From positions 79,326 to 143,325 of the forward strand of contig NZ_VTUZ01000023.1 of assembly GCF_008369935.1 (NCBI RefSeq): DNA of 64,000 nt. Reading direction: 5' to 3'. Under the pieces are notes generated by a model. That model made no database searches. It had not been told where the DNA came from and saw only the letters and a list, made by a program, of their open reading frames with translations. Position numbers and translations under genes: made by a program. This stretch comes from Paraburkholderia panacisoli. Lineage in GTDB: Bacteria > Pseudomonadota > Gammaproteobacteria > Burkholderiales > Burkholderiaceae. Positions 51,746 to 61,277 of this stretch are shown piece after piece. The stretch's first letter is position 1; the number at the start of each line of letters is the position of its first letter.

Positions 51746-52951
51746 TTACACGCAGAATGCCAGGCGATAGCGGCGCGCCAACTCGGCGGCCGTATCGCGC
51801 ATAAGTGCTACATCGGTCTCCAGCGCGGTGCCGATTGCATCGGCGAGACCATCCGCGACCGTCGTCGCAGCGATGCCTTGCGGCTCCCACGTTGCGGCGA
51901 AGGCCGCCTGCTTGGTCGCCTGCTGCGCCTCGCTTGCATGAACGAGATTGATGCGCGGCCGCGCGAAGGCCATCGCGACGATCCGTCCGTGCAGGCTGCT
52001 GCCACAGTACACGCGGGCGTACGCGATGAGAGCGCAGATGTCCCAGAGGTGCAGCGAAGTAAAAAGGTGCACCGGCGTGCCGCGCAGACGCGCAGCGAGA
52101 CGCCGATATACATCAAGGTCATCGTGCCAGGGCGCGGCGCCTGCGCGAAACATGACCACACCCAGCCCATTGGTCTTTGCCGTGCGCCCGATCTGGCAAG
52201 CGAGGACGTCGAGCGTGGCATCGTCGCCGAAGCTGGCGTCGAATTGCAGCGCTGCATAGCCTTGCGGATATGCGTCGCGCAGCGGCTTGACCGCATCGCC
52301 GGCCGCCCGTTCGTGTATCCGTGCGCCGAACAACTCCGCGACCATGACGACGGGGTCGGGTACGAGCGGCGCTTCGATGTTGGCTGCGCGCAGATGCGCC
52401 TGCGTCTGCCGATCGCGCACGCTGAGATGCGCGGCACGCCTGATCTTGCTCAGAACCTCATTGCGAAAAGCGGGTTCCCGTCGGTCCAGATCCGCGCCAC
52501 CGACGGCGTGAAAAGAGGTCGTGTTCACGCAAATCTGCGGAAACGAAGCCGTTGAAATGATATAAGGCGCACGCGACGCCGTGCCGCAATGCGCCATCGC
52601 CCATGCCAGCGGATCGCGCCGCCATTGCTTCTCTTCTGCAATCATTGTGCGCACGCGTTCGGGCCGCGCAAGCATGACCGTGGCTTCCCATGCGTCACAC
52701 GTGAGCAGCTCGCCGCCCACATGAATCACGTTCAGCGATTTTCCGCGCGACCACGCGCCGAGGTTTGCGAACGCGCATGGGGCATGACCGCCCCACGCGC
52801 GCAAGTCGCGTGTAACGAGCCCTGCGTACAGTACGTCGCTCGGCGCGAGCATCCGTGCAACGATGTGAGGGAACAACAGATCGCCGAAGTTATGGCGGTC
52901 GAACGCCCCGAACAGGACGGTGTGGACGCGACGTTTGGCATGATCGGGCAT
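51746..52951 (-). CDS. Polysaccharide pyruvyl transferase-family protein
   Basis: A 401-residue protein with the family marks FGAFDRHNFGDLLFPHIVAR at the start, LNVIHVGGELL near 80, and the C-terminal ICALIAYARVYCGSSLHGRI with the conserved SSLHG(R) ligand motif, followed by AFARPRINL. These enzymes move pyruvate onto surface polysaccharides, or reduce/modify related groups. Start 52951 is chosen because the 49 codons upstream are Arg-rich and unlike the family. No other polysaccharide genes are near, which is unusual. Confidence 0.88.
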   Translation of the reverse strand: MPDHAKRRVHTVLFGAFDRHNFGDLLFPHIVARMLAPSDVLYAGLVTRDLRAWGGHAPCAFANLGAWSRGKSLNVIHVGGELLTCDAWEATVMLARPERVRTMIAEEKQWRRDPLAWAMAHCGTASRAPYIISTASFPQICVNTTSFHAVGGADLDRREPAFRNEVLSKIRRAAHLSVRDRQTQAHLRAANIEAPLVPDPVVMVAELFGARIHERAAGDAVKPLRDAYPQGYAALQFDASFGDDATLDVLACQIGRTAKTNGLGVVMFRAGAAPWHDDLDVYRRLAARLRGTPVHLFTSLHLWDICALIAYARVYCGSSLHGRIVAMAFARPRINLVHASEAQQATKQAAFAATWEPQGIAATTVADGLADAIGTALETDVALMRDTAAELARRYRLAFCV

Positions 52952-53183
52952 GACAGAAACTCGGGCGGTAAGGGCGCAGACCGGCTCTACGCGGCGGCGC
53001 AGACGCGAGGCCGAGGCCGTCTTGATATCCGGGCGTGCGTGGCGACCGCGCGGACCGATCATGACGAGCGGCGGCCGTCGCCTGGCCCAATCCGTCAAGA
53101 CGGGTTTGCCAGCTTGTAGTTACCCACATCATCATCGCGAAACGCGGTAACCTGGCATACGTCATGTCCCGTATGCGAGCGAG

Positions 53184-53480
53184 ATGGTCGGCAAACGACA
53201 GACGGATGATCGGTCGCGGTGCGATCTGGAGGGTCAGGACAGCAAATTCCAGGACGTCAGGTTGCTCCGCCGCTTCGTAACCGTGCCAGCTTTGGACCAG
53301 CATGGGAAAACGATCCCCTTCGCGTGTCAGGACTGGGCCTCAACCAACGCAGCCTACCGGTTCCCGTCTAGTGACCGTGTCAGCGAACACGCTATCCTCC
53401 GCGGACATTTCAATGCGACGACGAGGCTTCGATGTTATGCAGAAGCTGTTCGGGGATGTAGGTATTCCGGAATTCTCTGA
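53184..53480 (+). pseudogene. IS4/Tn5-type transposase relic (N-terminal domain)
   Basis: The frame contains LRRFVTVPALDQHGKTIPFA, CQDWASTNAAYRFPSSDRVS and EHAILRGHFNATT, matching the N-terminal DNA-binding domain of IS4-family (Tn5-like) transposases (usual pattern ACQDWASTKAAYRFFDNDRV). It ends after ~98 residues without the DDE catalytic domain. No terminal repeats found. It lies ~420 bp from the second copy of the imuA-flank repeat. Confidence 0.65.
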
Positions 53481-53640
53481 GGTGGCTCAGCCTAACGCGT
53501 CGTTCCCGCCAAACTCATTCAGTGTGACCGGGGTAGGTTGCGTTGCATCCGCTCCATGCGGGCGCAGCCACACTTCGCACTATCGGCGCTGGTGAACGTG
53601 TCGGCATTGCGGCGTAGTCGTCATCTGGCCCGCAAAAGAA

Positions 53641-53667
53641 AACGCCTGTGCTTGTCACACAGGCGTT
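53641..53667 (-). terminator. Hairpin terminator candidate (leftward)
   Basis: AACGCCTGTG (53641-53650) pairs with CACAGGCGTT (53658-53667), seven-base loop. Read leftward it is followed by TTTTCTTTTG, a T-rich tail, so it could end the leftward relic at 53748-54021. Confidence 0.6.
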
Positions 53668-53747
53668 TCCGTGGCCCCGCTACCGCGCCCCAATGAACGA
53701 TTTCTCGTTCGCTTCTGATCAGGGGCCGGCTTCCGCGCGGCTCCCTT

Positions 53748-54021
53748 TCAGTATAGGACGCGCAGCGGGATATCCAAGTCGACGAAACTAGAGTTCGAGT
53801 GAGTCGAGGAAGGTACGCATAGGCGTCTTGCCATACCCGTCGCATGCGCGGTCGGAGCAAGCGTCATCAGTACGGTCAGTTGGGCGATTCTTCTCGACTC
53901 TCCAGCTTTTCCGCGCCGGATCGCCTCGTCGATCGCCTCGTCTAAACGCCGATCGCTGCTTCGCGGTGAACCCGGCAATCTTCGGCATCGGATGGCCGAC
54001 ATTGCGAACGCGCGCATCCAT
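53748..54021 (-). pseudogene. Relic of the imuA-divergent small genes (copy 2)
   Basis: Starts MDARVRNVGHPMPKIAGFTA then KQRSAF, shifts +1 at the same TTT codon as copy 1, continues DEAIDEAIRRGKAGE and then runs straight into RRIAQLTVLMTLAPTAHATG, the signal peptide of the second gene. The middle of gene 1 and most of gene 2 are deleted, so both are broken here. Compare 37151-37807, where both are complete. Confidence 0.65.
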
Positions 54022-54199
54022 GGTTCCGCCTCCGATTAAAAGTGTCAGTTCACTGTCTCAAAATTGAGTGTACGATACTGTATAAATATACAGGTTTTTG
54101 AACCACTCATGTCCACCGCTATCTCTCCGGCTGAAGAAATACACCCGTCCCTATGGCGGGCGTCCCAGCTCGCGCGTGGTCGTGAACGGGTCGTGGACA
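53904..54199. repeat. imuA-flank repeat, copy 2 (direct, with 37690-37985)
   Basis: Collinear with 37690-37985 over about 296 bp with only scattered substitutions from ~53960 onward. Copy 2 continues into the complete imuA gene; copy 1 does not. Confidence 0.9.
54078..54093. promoter_or_regulatory. LexA box of the imuA-imuB-dnaE2 operon
   Basis: CTGTATAAATATACAG (CTGT-N8-ACAG), ending 15 bp before the imuA start codon. The standard operator position for SOS control of this mutagenesis operon. Confidence 0.93.
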
Positions 54200-54816
54200 C
54201 GGGATACCCGGCGCTGTCCGCCGAACTGCCGGGCGGCGGCTGGCCGGTCGGCGCGCTCGTGGACCTGCTGGTGCAGCAGGCGGGCGTCGGGGAGCTTCGG
54301 CTTCTGCGACCCGCGCTCAGCGCCGCAGGAAACCGGCCGGTCGCTTTGGTGCAGCCGCCACATACGCCCGATGGGCTCGGCCTGAGTTACATCGGTCTTT
54401 CCATCGGACAGGTGCTGCGCATCAGGGCACAGAAGACGGCTGACGCACTCTGGTCCGCGGAGCAGATTCTGCGGGCCGGCAGTTGCAGCGCGCTGGTTTT
54501 CTGGACGCAGTACGCGAAGTCGTCGTCGCTCAGGCGCCTGCACCTTGCGGCGCAGTCGTCGGAAACGCTGTTCGTGATGGTGAGGCCGCTCGCGGCCGCG
54601 CAGGATTCATCGCCTGCGCTCTTACGGCTGGCGTTACGACCATCATCGGACGGCCTGACCGTCGATATCGTGAAACGACGAGGGCCCGCTCGCGCAGAGC
54701 CCCTGTCGATTCCTCTTCAACCCACCCCCGTTCTGCTTTCCCGCCATGCGCGTCTTTCTCGCCGTCCACTTGCCGAAGTTGCCGCTCGAGGTCTTCCGAC
54801 CGAAGTGGTCGTCTGA
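54109..54816 (+). CDS. imuA: ImuA, RecA/SulA-like translesion accessory protein
   Basis: A 235-residue ImuA: RecA-fold-like body with LSAELPGGGWPVGALVDLLV near residue 38, LVQPPHTPDGLGLSYIGLSI near 85 and the typical C-terminal LLSRHARLSRRPLAEVA. No intact Walker A, as usual in the family. It acts with ImuB and DnaE2 in error-prone repair after DNA damage. Its last 71 bases overlap the imuB start, so the two are translationally linked. Start ATG 54109 follows the LexA box by 15 bp. Confidence 0.93.
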   Translation: MSTAISPAEEIHPSLWRASQLARGRERVVDTGYPALSAELPGGGWPVGALVDLLVQQAGVGELRLLRPALSAAGNRPVALVQPPHTPDGLGLSYIGLSIGQVLRIRAQKTADALWSAEQILRAGSCSALVFWTQYAKSSSLRRLHLAAQSSETLFVMVRPLAAAQDSSPALLRLALRPSSDGLTVDIVKRRGPARAEPLSIPLQPTPVLLSRHARLSRRPLAEVAARGLPTEVVV

Positions 54817-56215
54817 GCCGCCTCACGGGAGTGCCGTGCTTGAAAAAGACAAGGTGATGATCGCTGACAGCACTGCGCGAGCCGCCGGCGTGCGCCTCGG
54901 GATGAAGCGCGGTGGCGTGCTCACCCTGTCGCCGGAGACGGAAATGCACGCGCGGGACGTGGGGCGGGAGGAAGCCGCCCAGCGTGAGGTAGGCATGGCG
55001 TTGATGCGCTTCTCGCCAGAAGTCGCGCTGCTCGATGAGGCGAGCGTCGTTGTCGAAGTCGGCGCGAGTTTGCGTCTGTTCGGCGGCCTGCTCGCCTTAT
55101 GCCGCGAGGCAAAAGCGGTGCTCGCGACGCTCGGGTTCACCGCGCGCATCAGCGCGGCGCCGACCGGGCAGGGCGCGTGGCTGCTCGCGAAGCACGGCAA
55201 CCGGCGCGTGCTCAAGCTCGCTTCGCTCGAACAGCGGTTGTCCGTGCTGCCGATGACCGCAGTCCCTGAGATCCGGCCATTCGCCGACTGGTTTTCCGGG
55301 CTTGGCTGCGAGACCATCGCCGAGGTCAGACGCCTGCCGCGTGCAGGTCTGCAACGCCGCTGTGGCGAGCATCTGCTCGATTCGCTCGATCGCGCGTTCG
55401 GCACGGCGCCCGAACTCTTCGACTGGCTCGAACTGCCGCCGACGTTCTCTGCGCGCATCGAAATGCCGGACCGGCTCGAACATGCCGACGGTGCCGTGTT
55501 CGGTGCGCATCGGCTTATCGTGCAGCTTTGCGGATGGCTCTGTGCGAAGCAACTGGCGACCACGGCGATCAGGCTTCTGCTGGAACACGAACGCGGCCGC
55601 GACGCCATCGAACCGACCGTCATCGACATCGCGCTGGGCGAGCCGACGTGGAAAGAGGAACATCTCGTCAGGCTGCTCAAGGAGCGCCTGCATCGTATCG
55701 AGTTGAGCGCACCCGTTATCGCGCTGCGTCTGGACGCGTCAAAGGTGGAAACCGCCGCGCCGGCTTCGGACACGCTCTTTCCCGAACCCGGCGGCTCCAA
55801 AGAGGACCATGCGCGATTGCTCGAACTGCTGGTCGCGCGGCTCGGCGAGGAGAATGTCCTGCGGCCCGCGCCAACGGCGGACCATCGTCCTGAGATTGCC
55901 AACCGCTGGGTGCCGGTGACGCAGCAGGCAAAGCTGGAACAATTGCCGGAAGGGTTGCCGCGACCCACATGGATGCTCGACAACCCCGTGCGGCTGTTGA
56001 TGCGTCAGCATCGTCCGTTTTATGGCTCGCCACTGCGCATGGTTTCGCCCGGCGAGCGGATCGAGAGCGGCTGGTTCGATGGCGAACTGGTCACGCGCGA
56101 CTACTTCGTCGCCCAGGCGGACGACCAGAGCTGCTACTGGATTTACCGCGAACGCGTGAGCAGCCGCGATGCGGAAGACGAACCCCGCTGGTTTCTGCAT
56201 GGCCTCTTTGGATGA
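54746..56215 (+). CDS. imuB: ImuB, inactive Y-family polymerase-like adaptor
   Basis: A 489-residue Y-family polymerase homologue. At the position of the first catalytic Asp it reads VFLAVHLPKLPLEV, and the fingers motif also lacks the acidic residues, so it is catalytically dead as known for ImuB. Little-finger and helix-hairpin-helix regions are in place (LDSLDRAFGTAPELFDWLEL). SDTLFPEP near residue 350 is a candidate beta-clamp-binding motif. ImuB brings DnaE2 to the clamp. dnaE2 starts six bases after the stop. Confidence 0.94.
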   Translation: MRVFLAVHLPKLPLEVFRPKWSSEPPHGSAVLEKDKVMIADSTARAAGVRLGMKRGGVLTLSPETEMHARDVGREEAAQREVGMALMRFSPEVALLDEASVVVEVGASLRLFGGLLALCREAKAVLATLGFTARISAAPTGQGAWLLAKHGNRRVLKLASLEQRLSVLPMTAVPEIRPFADWFSGLGCETIAEVRRLPRAGLQRRCGEHLLDSLDRAFGTAPELFDWLELPPTFSARIEMPDRLEHADGAVFGAHRLIVQLCGWLCAKQLATTAIRLLLEHERGRDAIEPTVIDIALGEPTWKEEHLVRLLKERLHRIELSAPVIALRLDASKVETAAPASDTLFPEPGGSKEDHARLLELLVARLGEENVLRPAPTADHRPEIANRWVPVTQQAKLEQLPEGLPRPTWMLDNPVRLLMRQHRPFYGSPLRMVSPGERIESGWFDGELVTRDYFVAQADDQSCYWIYRERVSSRDAEDEPRWFLHGLFG

Positions 56216-56221
56216 AGCGCC

Positions 56222-59200
56222 ATGGACACCACCTTCAATGTTCTGCCGGCGTACGCCGAGCTTTTCTGCTTTTCGAATTTCACGTTTCTGCACGGCGCTT
56301 CGCATGCTGAAGAGCTATCCGGACGGGCGGCACAACTCGGCTATTCGGCGCTCGCCGTAACCGACGAATGTTCGCTGGCCGGTGTCGTGCGTGCGCATGT
56401 CGCTGCGAAGGAAGCGAAGCTGCCGTTTATCGTCGGGTCGTATTTTCGACTCGTGAACGCTGACGGGTCTCTAGCGTTCGGGCTGATTCTGCTCGCCAGA
56501 AACCGCGAAGGATACGGCAACCTGTCCGAGCTCATCACGCTGGCGCGCACACGGGCGCCGAAGGGCGAATACAGGCTCACACCTCAGGACCTGTCACGCC
56601 CCGACAAGGAATACCGGCACCTGCTCGGCATGCCGGATTGCTTCGCGATTCTGGTACCGGACTTTCCTGCGAAAGAAGATGTGCTGGCCGCACAGGTCGA
56701 GTGGCTCGATGACACGTTCACGGGCCGCGCATGGGTCGGCCTCGTGCTCCATCAGCGGGCGATGGACGACATCCATCGCGGTGCAGTCGAATTTGTCGCC
56801 CGCAATCAGGATGTTCCGGTGGTTGCGCTGGGGAATGTCGTCATGCATGTGCGCTCGCGCAAGCCGCTGCAGGACACCATGACGGCCATCCGCGTCGGCA
56901 AGCCGGTTCACGAATGCGGATACGACCTCGCGCCAAACGCCGAGCAGCATCTGCGCTCAAGACTTCGTCTTGCCAATCTGTATCCGGACGACGCGCTTGC
57001 CGCAACTGTCGATATCGCAAGCCGCTGCGCGTTTTCGCTGGATGAGCTGCGCTACGAGTATCCGGACGAACTGGTCCCGGCGGGCTTTACACCCACGGCT
57101 TACCTTCGCCAGGAAACCTACTTCGGCGCGCAGCGGCGCTTTCCATCGGGCATTCCGCACACGGTGCAGAAGCAGATCGAGCACGAACTCGAACTCATCG
57201 CCGACCTGCAATACGAGCCGTATTTCCTCACGGTGTACGACATCGTGCGCTTCGCACGTAGCCAGCACATCCTCTGCCAGGGACGTGGCTCCGCGGCGAA
57301 CTCGGCGGTCTGTTATTGCCTGGGCGTCACCGAGGTGGACCCGGCGCGCGGCAACATGCTGTTCGAACGCTTCATTTCAAAGGAGCGGGGTGAGCCGCCC
57401 GATATCGACGTCGACTTCGAGCATCAACGGCGCGAAGAAGTCATCCAGTACATCTACCGCAAGTACGGACGCGATCGCGCGGCCATTGCTGCGGCGATTT
57501 CGACCTATCGTCCGCGCGGCGCGCTGCGCGAAACCGGCAAGGCGCTGGGCGTGGACCCGCAGATCGTCGACCTCGTCGCGAAATCGCATCACTGGTTCGA
57601 CACGAGTCAGGACCTGCTCAAGCGCTTCGCAGAGTCCGGGCTCGATCCGGAGAAACCGCTGATCCAGGCCTGGGCGAGACTTGCGTCACAGTTGCTCGGT
57701 TTTCCGCGTCACCTGTCGCAGCATTCGGGCGGCTTCGTGATCAGTCGCGGCAAGCTGACGCGGCTGGTGCCCGTTGAGAATGCCGCGATGGCGGACCGGT
57801 CCGTCATCGAATGGGACAAGGACGACCTCGAATCGCTTGGCCTTCTGAAAATCGACGTGCTTGCACTCGGCATGCTGTCGGCGATCCGGCGCACGCTGGA
57901 CATCGTGTCGGAGCAGCGCGGAGAGCACTTCGAGATGCAGGACATACCCGCCGAGGATTCCCAAACCTACGACATGATCTCGGCCGCGGACACGGTCGGT
58001 GTATTCCAGATCGAGTCGCGAGCCCAGATGAGCATGCTGCCGCGCATGCGGCCACGCACGTTCTACGATCTGGTCATCGAAGTCGCGATCGTGCGGCCGG
58101 GTCCGATTCAGGGCGGCGCGGTGCATCCCTATCTGCAACGCAGGCAGGGCTTCGAGCCGGTGACGTATCCAAGCGAGGCACTAAAGACAGCTCTCGGGCG
58201 AACTCTTGGCGTGCCGATCTTTCAGGAGCAGGTCATGCAGGTCGCGATTCTCGCAGCCGGTTTCACCGCAGGCGAAGCCGATCAGCTGCGGCGTGCGATG
58301 GCCGCCTGGAAGCGCAAGGGCGGACTGGAGAAGTATTACGACCGTATTGTGAACGGCATGCAGCAGCGCGGCTACGAGATTGCGTTCGCTGAATCCATCT
58401 TCGAGCAGATCAAGGGGTTTGGGGAGTACGGCTTTCCGGAAAGCCATGCGGCCAGTTTTGCGTTACTGGTCTACACGAGCAGCTGGCTGAAGTGCCACGA
58501 GCCCGAAGCGTTTCTTACCGCGATGCTGAACAGCCAGCCCATGGGCTTCTACTCGCCATCGCAGCTCGTGCAGGACGCGCAGCGCCACGGTGTCAAAGTC
58601 CTGCCAGTCGACGTGACGGTGAGCAACTGGGACTCGGTATTGGTGTCGTTGCCCAAAGCCAGGCGACCGGCGGTCCGCCTCGGTATGTCGCTGTTGCGCG
58701 GCATGAAGGATGGCGCAGCGGAGCGCATCGAGAACGCGAGGGCGGTGCGGCCATTTACCAGCGTCAAGGATCTGGCACGCCGCTCGCAACTGGACCGGAA
58801 AGACCTTCATGTGCTGGCCGATGCCAATGCGCTGGCATCGCTCGCCGGTAATCGCCGTGAAGCGTTGTGGCAGTCGGTCGCCGCTGTGCCGGACAAGGAC
58901 ATGCTCGCGGCGGCCGCGGTCGAGGACGAAACACCGGAGCTTGGCGCGCCGAGCGAAGCGAACGACATCGTGGCCGACTACCGGTCGGTTGGTCTGACTT
59001 TAGGCCGCCATCCGCTCGAACTGCTGCGGCCGCAACTGCTTGCCAACCGGTTGATGCCGGCGTCGACGTTGCGTGGCTATCGCGATGGGCGGCTCGCGCG
59101 TGGATGCGGGATCGTCACGGTGCGTCAGCGGCCCGGTACGGCGAAGGGCGTGATGTTCGTGACGCTCGAAGACGAAACGGGCAACGTCAATGTGATCGTG

Positions 59201-59371
59201 TGGCCGAGTCTGTTCGAGAAGCAGCGCAAGGAAGCATTGGGCGCATCGCTGCTGGCGGTCTATGGCGTCTGGCAATGCCAGGGTGAAGTGCGCCATCTGG
59301 TTGCGCAGCGGCTCGTCGACATGTCGCATCTGCTGGGCGGCCTGGTGAGCACGAGCAGGGACTTCTGCTGA
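56222..59371 (+). CDS. dnaE2: Error-prone DNA polymerase DnaE2 (ImuC)
   Basis: A 1049-residue C-family polymerase. PHP domain at the start (FTFLHGASHAEELSGRAAQL), then the palm with GRGSAANSAVCYCLG and the catalytic triad: Asp394 and Asp396 in PPDIDVDFEH and Asp545 in LLKIDVLALGM. Fingers (GFGEYGFPESHAASFALLVY), tandem HhH and an OB fold (RPGTAKGVMFVTLEDETGNV) follow. All catalytic residues are present and length is normal. SOS-induced translesion synthesis; last gene of the operon. Confidence 0.96.
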   Translation: MDTTFNVLPAYAELFCFSNFTFLHGASHAEELSGRAAQLGYSALAVTDECSLAGVVRAHVAAKEAKLPFIVGSYFRLVNADGSLAFGLILLARNREGYGNLSELITLARTRAPKGEYRLTPQDLSRPDKEYRHLLGMPDCFAILVPDFPAKEDVLAAQVEWLDDTFTGRAWVGLVLHQRAMDDIHRGAVEFVARNQDVPVVALGNVVMHVRSRKPLQDTMTAIRVGKPVHECGYDLAPNAEQHLRSRLRLANLYPDDALAATVDIASRCAFSLDELRYEYPDELVPAGFTPTAYLRQETYFGAQRRFPSGIPHTVQKQIEHELELIADLQYEPYFLTVYDIVRFARSQHILCQGRGSAANSAVCYCLGVTEVDPARGNMLFERFISKERGEPPDIDVDFEHQRREEVIQYIYRKYGRDRAAIAAAISTYRPRGALRETGKALGVDPQIVDLVAKSHHWFDTSQDLLKRFAESGLDPEKPLIQAWARLASQLLGFPRHLSQHSGGFVISRGKLTRLVPVENAAMADRSVIEWDKDDLESLGLLKIDVLALGMLSAIRRTLDIVSEQRGEHFEMQDIPAEDSQTYDMISAADTVGVFQIESRAQMSMLPRMRPRTFYDLVIEVAIVRPGPIQGGAVHPYLQRRQGFEPVTYPSEALKTALGRTLGVPIFQEQVMQVAILAAGFTAGEADQLRRAMAAWKRKGGLEKYYDRIVNGMQQRGYEIAFAESIFEQIKGFGEYGFPESHAASFALLVYTSSWLKCHEPEAFLTAMLNSQPMGFYSPSQLVQDAQRHGVKVLPVDVTVSNWDSVLVSLPKARRPAVRLGMSLLRGMKDGAAERIENARAVRPFTSVKDLARRSQLDRKDLHVLADANALASLAGNRREALWQSVAAVPDKDMLAAAAVEDETPELGAPSEANDIVADYRSVGLTLGRHPLELLRPQLLANRLMPASTLRGYRDGRLARGCGIVTVRQRPGTAKGVMFVTLEDETGNVNVIVWPSLFEKQRKEALGASLLAVYGVWQCQGEVRHLVAQRLVDMSHLLGGLVSTSRDFC

Positions 59372-59435
59372 TCCAGCGACGATCGCGAATGTGCTAGTTT
59401 CTGGATGGCGTCACCGATCATTGCGGAGGACTCGA

Positions 59436-60395
59436 ATGTGCTATTCAGCCCAGATTCAGGCCGACTATCGTAAATACGTCCGGATGTTCGGTGCCCAGAT
59501 GAGCATCCATGAGTTCGCGCGGCTTTTTTTCGAGCGGGCTGAGGGCAGCAAGGCGAAGATTCCCAAAGGGATTGAAGACGCATTCGCGAATCCTCAGTCG
59601 GATGACGAGCGCGAGATCAAGGCGCTCATCGACAGGTTCAATGCTGAACAGACGTCGAAGCTCGAACAGGACCTGTTCAAACAGCGAAAGCGACTGGCGG
59701 ACGCCGAGCGTTCACTGCAGGCCAAAGTGACGAAGGCCGCGATCGAGAGTCAGCGAATCGCAACTGACAAGATCGCGTGGACGCGAGGCAAGCTGGACGA
59801 TATCCAGCGTACTGAACCAGAGGAGCGTGATTCACGTATCTTCCCAGGGCACTATGCGCCGGTTCTGGTGATGGAAGACGGTCAGCGCGTGATCAAACCA
59901 ATGCGCTATCAATGCCGCATTGCGGGCAAGCCGGCTTCATACGACGTGAAGTACCCTGGCACGTACAACGCGCGCCGCGATAGCCTGGAGGGTTTCTGGA
60001 AACCGCTTTTTGGCCACTCGCACGGCATCCTTGTGTTGAACGCCTTTTACGAGAATGTGAGCAAAGCCAGGATGGAGGGCAGGGAGCTTGCCGAGGGCGA
60101 GAAGGATGAGAACGTCGTCCTTGAGTTCCGGCCGAATCCGGCGCATGAGATGCTCGTCGCCTGCCTCTGGTCGCGCTGGTCCGCACCGGGTGAACCCGAC
60201 CTGCTGTCATTTGCTGCGATTACAGACGAGCCGCCGTCAGAGGTTGCGGCCGCAGGACATGACCGATGCATCATCCCTATCAAACCGGAGAATCTCGACG
60301 CATGGCTGAATCCTGATGCACTGGATCTGGCGACACTGCACGCGATTCTTGATGATCGGGACCGGCCGTATTATGAGCATCAGCTCGCGGCGTGA
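59436..60395 (+). CDS. SRAP-domain protein (SOS response-associated, YedK/HMCES-like) with coiled-coil insert
   Basis: A 319-residue SRAP protein that would crosslink abasic sites in single-stranded DNA. Cys2 follows the start Met (MCYSAQ); Asn178 in TYNARRDS, Glu206 in LNAFYEN and His275 in GHDRCIIPI fit the active site. Between Cys2 and the second conserved block (GHYAPVLVMEDGQ) lie about 130 residues with a charged coiled-coil (KLEQDLFKQRKRLADAERSL), much longer than in YedK. Start ATG 59436 is fixed by Cys2. It follows dnaE2 by 64 bp, so may be cotranscribed with the SOS operon. Confidence 0.9.
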   Translation: MCYSAQIQADYRKYVRMFGAQMSIHEFARLFFERAEGSKAKIPKGIEDAFANPQSDDEREIKALIDRFNAEQTSKLEQDLFKQRKRLADAERSLQAKVTKAAIESQRIATDKIAWTRGKLDDIQRTEPEERDSRIFPGHYAPVLVMEDGQRVIKPMRYQCRIAGKPASYDVKYPGTYNARRDSLEGFWKPLFGHSHGILVLNAFYENVSKARMEGRELAEGEKDENVVLEFRPNPAHEMLVACLWSRWSAPGEPDLLSFAAITDEPPSEVAAAGHDRCIIPIKPENLDAWLNPDALDLATLHAILDDRDRPYYEHQLAA

Positions 60396-60485
60396 GCGCC
60401 GTGCGCCGACCTCTACGGGCAGCCGGCCCCCGCACCACGATCTCACGCTCAATGGCGCTGGGGCTCATTTGACGAGGAATCTGGG

Positions 60486-61139
60486 TTAAGCGTCGTTGAT
60501 GATGGGTGCCTCGAGAAGACAACCAAACTCACGGGCAAAATCGACAGAGACGCGCGCATGGACGGCGCCCTGCTTGTCAAAGAACCGCTGTGTCCCGCTC
60601 AGCGTGAACACACCTTCATGCCAGATGTTTGGATGAATGTAGAGACCCTGCTGTCCGTCGAAGCGAAAGCACACGAACTTCTCCGGCGTGACGTCGTCCC
60701 CGGGCAATGCCAATGGCACGTAGAACGGGCGACGGTCGAGAGGAAAGAATAGTTGTCCACCGTCCGGATGGTAGTTCGCGTGCCAAAGCAGCATGCGTTC
60801 CGGTGCATTGGTGTGGTCGTCGCGGGCGGCTTCAGGCTCCCTCGCGTACGCGAGAATGTAGTGGCCGCCTACAGCCTCATTTCGACCGTAGAGAATGTCC
60901 CCGCTCCATTCGCTCACGAATGTGCCTTCGGTTGTGCCTGCCTCGTCACCGGTTCCCGGATCGATGGGCCTTGATCCCACTGAAGGCCACTGCACGATCT
61001 CGATCGGGCACTCGCCCGGATTTGCCACGAGTCTGCCAAATCCGTCGAGCGTTGTCGGGGTCGCGTCGACCACGGGCATTGACACGTGCCGGAGCCCAGC
61101 AGGAAGGGCGGGATTGAGGTAATCGATCTGTTGGGACAT
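60486..61139 (-). CDS. Ureidoglycolate lyase-family protein
   Basis: A 217-residue cupin-like protein of the AllA/ureidoglycolate-lyase family: LFFPLDRRPFYVPLALPGDD followed by LYIHPNIWHEGVFTL, with the HPNIWHE(G) motif that holds the active-site residues. True AllA is ~160 residues; this longer form is a family variant and may not be a ureidoglycolate lyase. Start ATG 61139 or 61145 (MRMSQQ). Same strand as the ABC importer upstream (133 bp gap), so may degrade the imported compound. Confidence 0.75.
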   Translation of the reverse strand: MSQQIDYLNPALPAGLRHVSMPVVDATPTTLDGFGRLVANPGECPIEIVQWPSVGSRPIDPGTGDEAGTTEGTFVSEWSGDILYGRNEAVGGHYILAYAREPEAARDDHTNAPERMLLWHANYHPDGGQLFFPLDRRPFYVPLALPGDDVTPEKFVCFRFDGQQGLYIHPNIWHEGVFTLSGTQRFFDKQGAVHARVSVDFAREFGCLLEAPIINDA

Positions 61140-61277
61140 TCGCACAGTTTACACGAGTCAAATATATCGGCTAGCCGATGATTGGGCGTGCATTCTGGGA
61201 CGTCGCCCGCGGCGGCGCCTTGAAATTCCGACGAGCGCCTGAAACCCCCGGCGCAGAAGACTCGCGCTGATTTGTGA

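Noticed and set aside
54823..55983. Leftward 386-codon Ser/Arg-rich ORF across imuB
   Set aside because: Antisense shadow of imuB.
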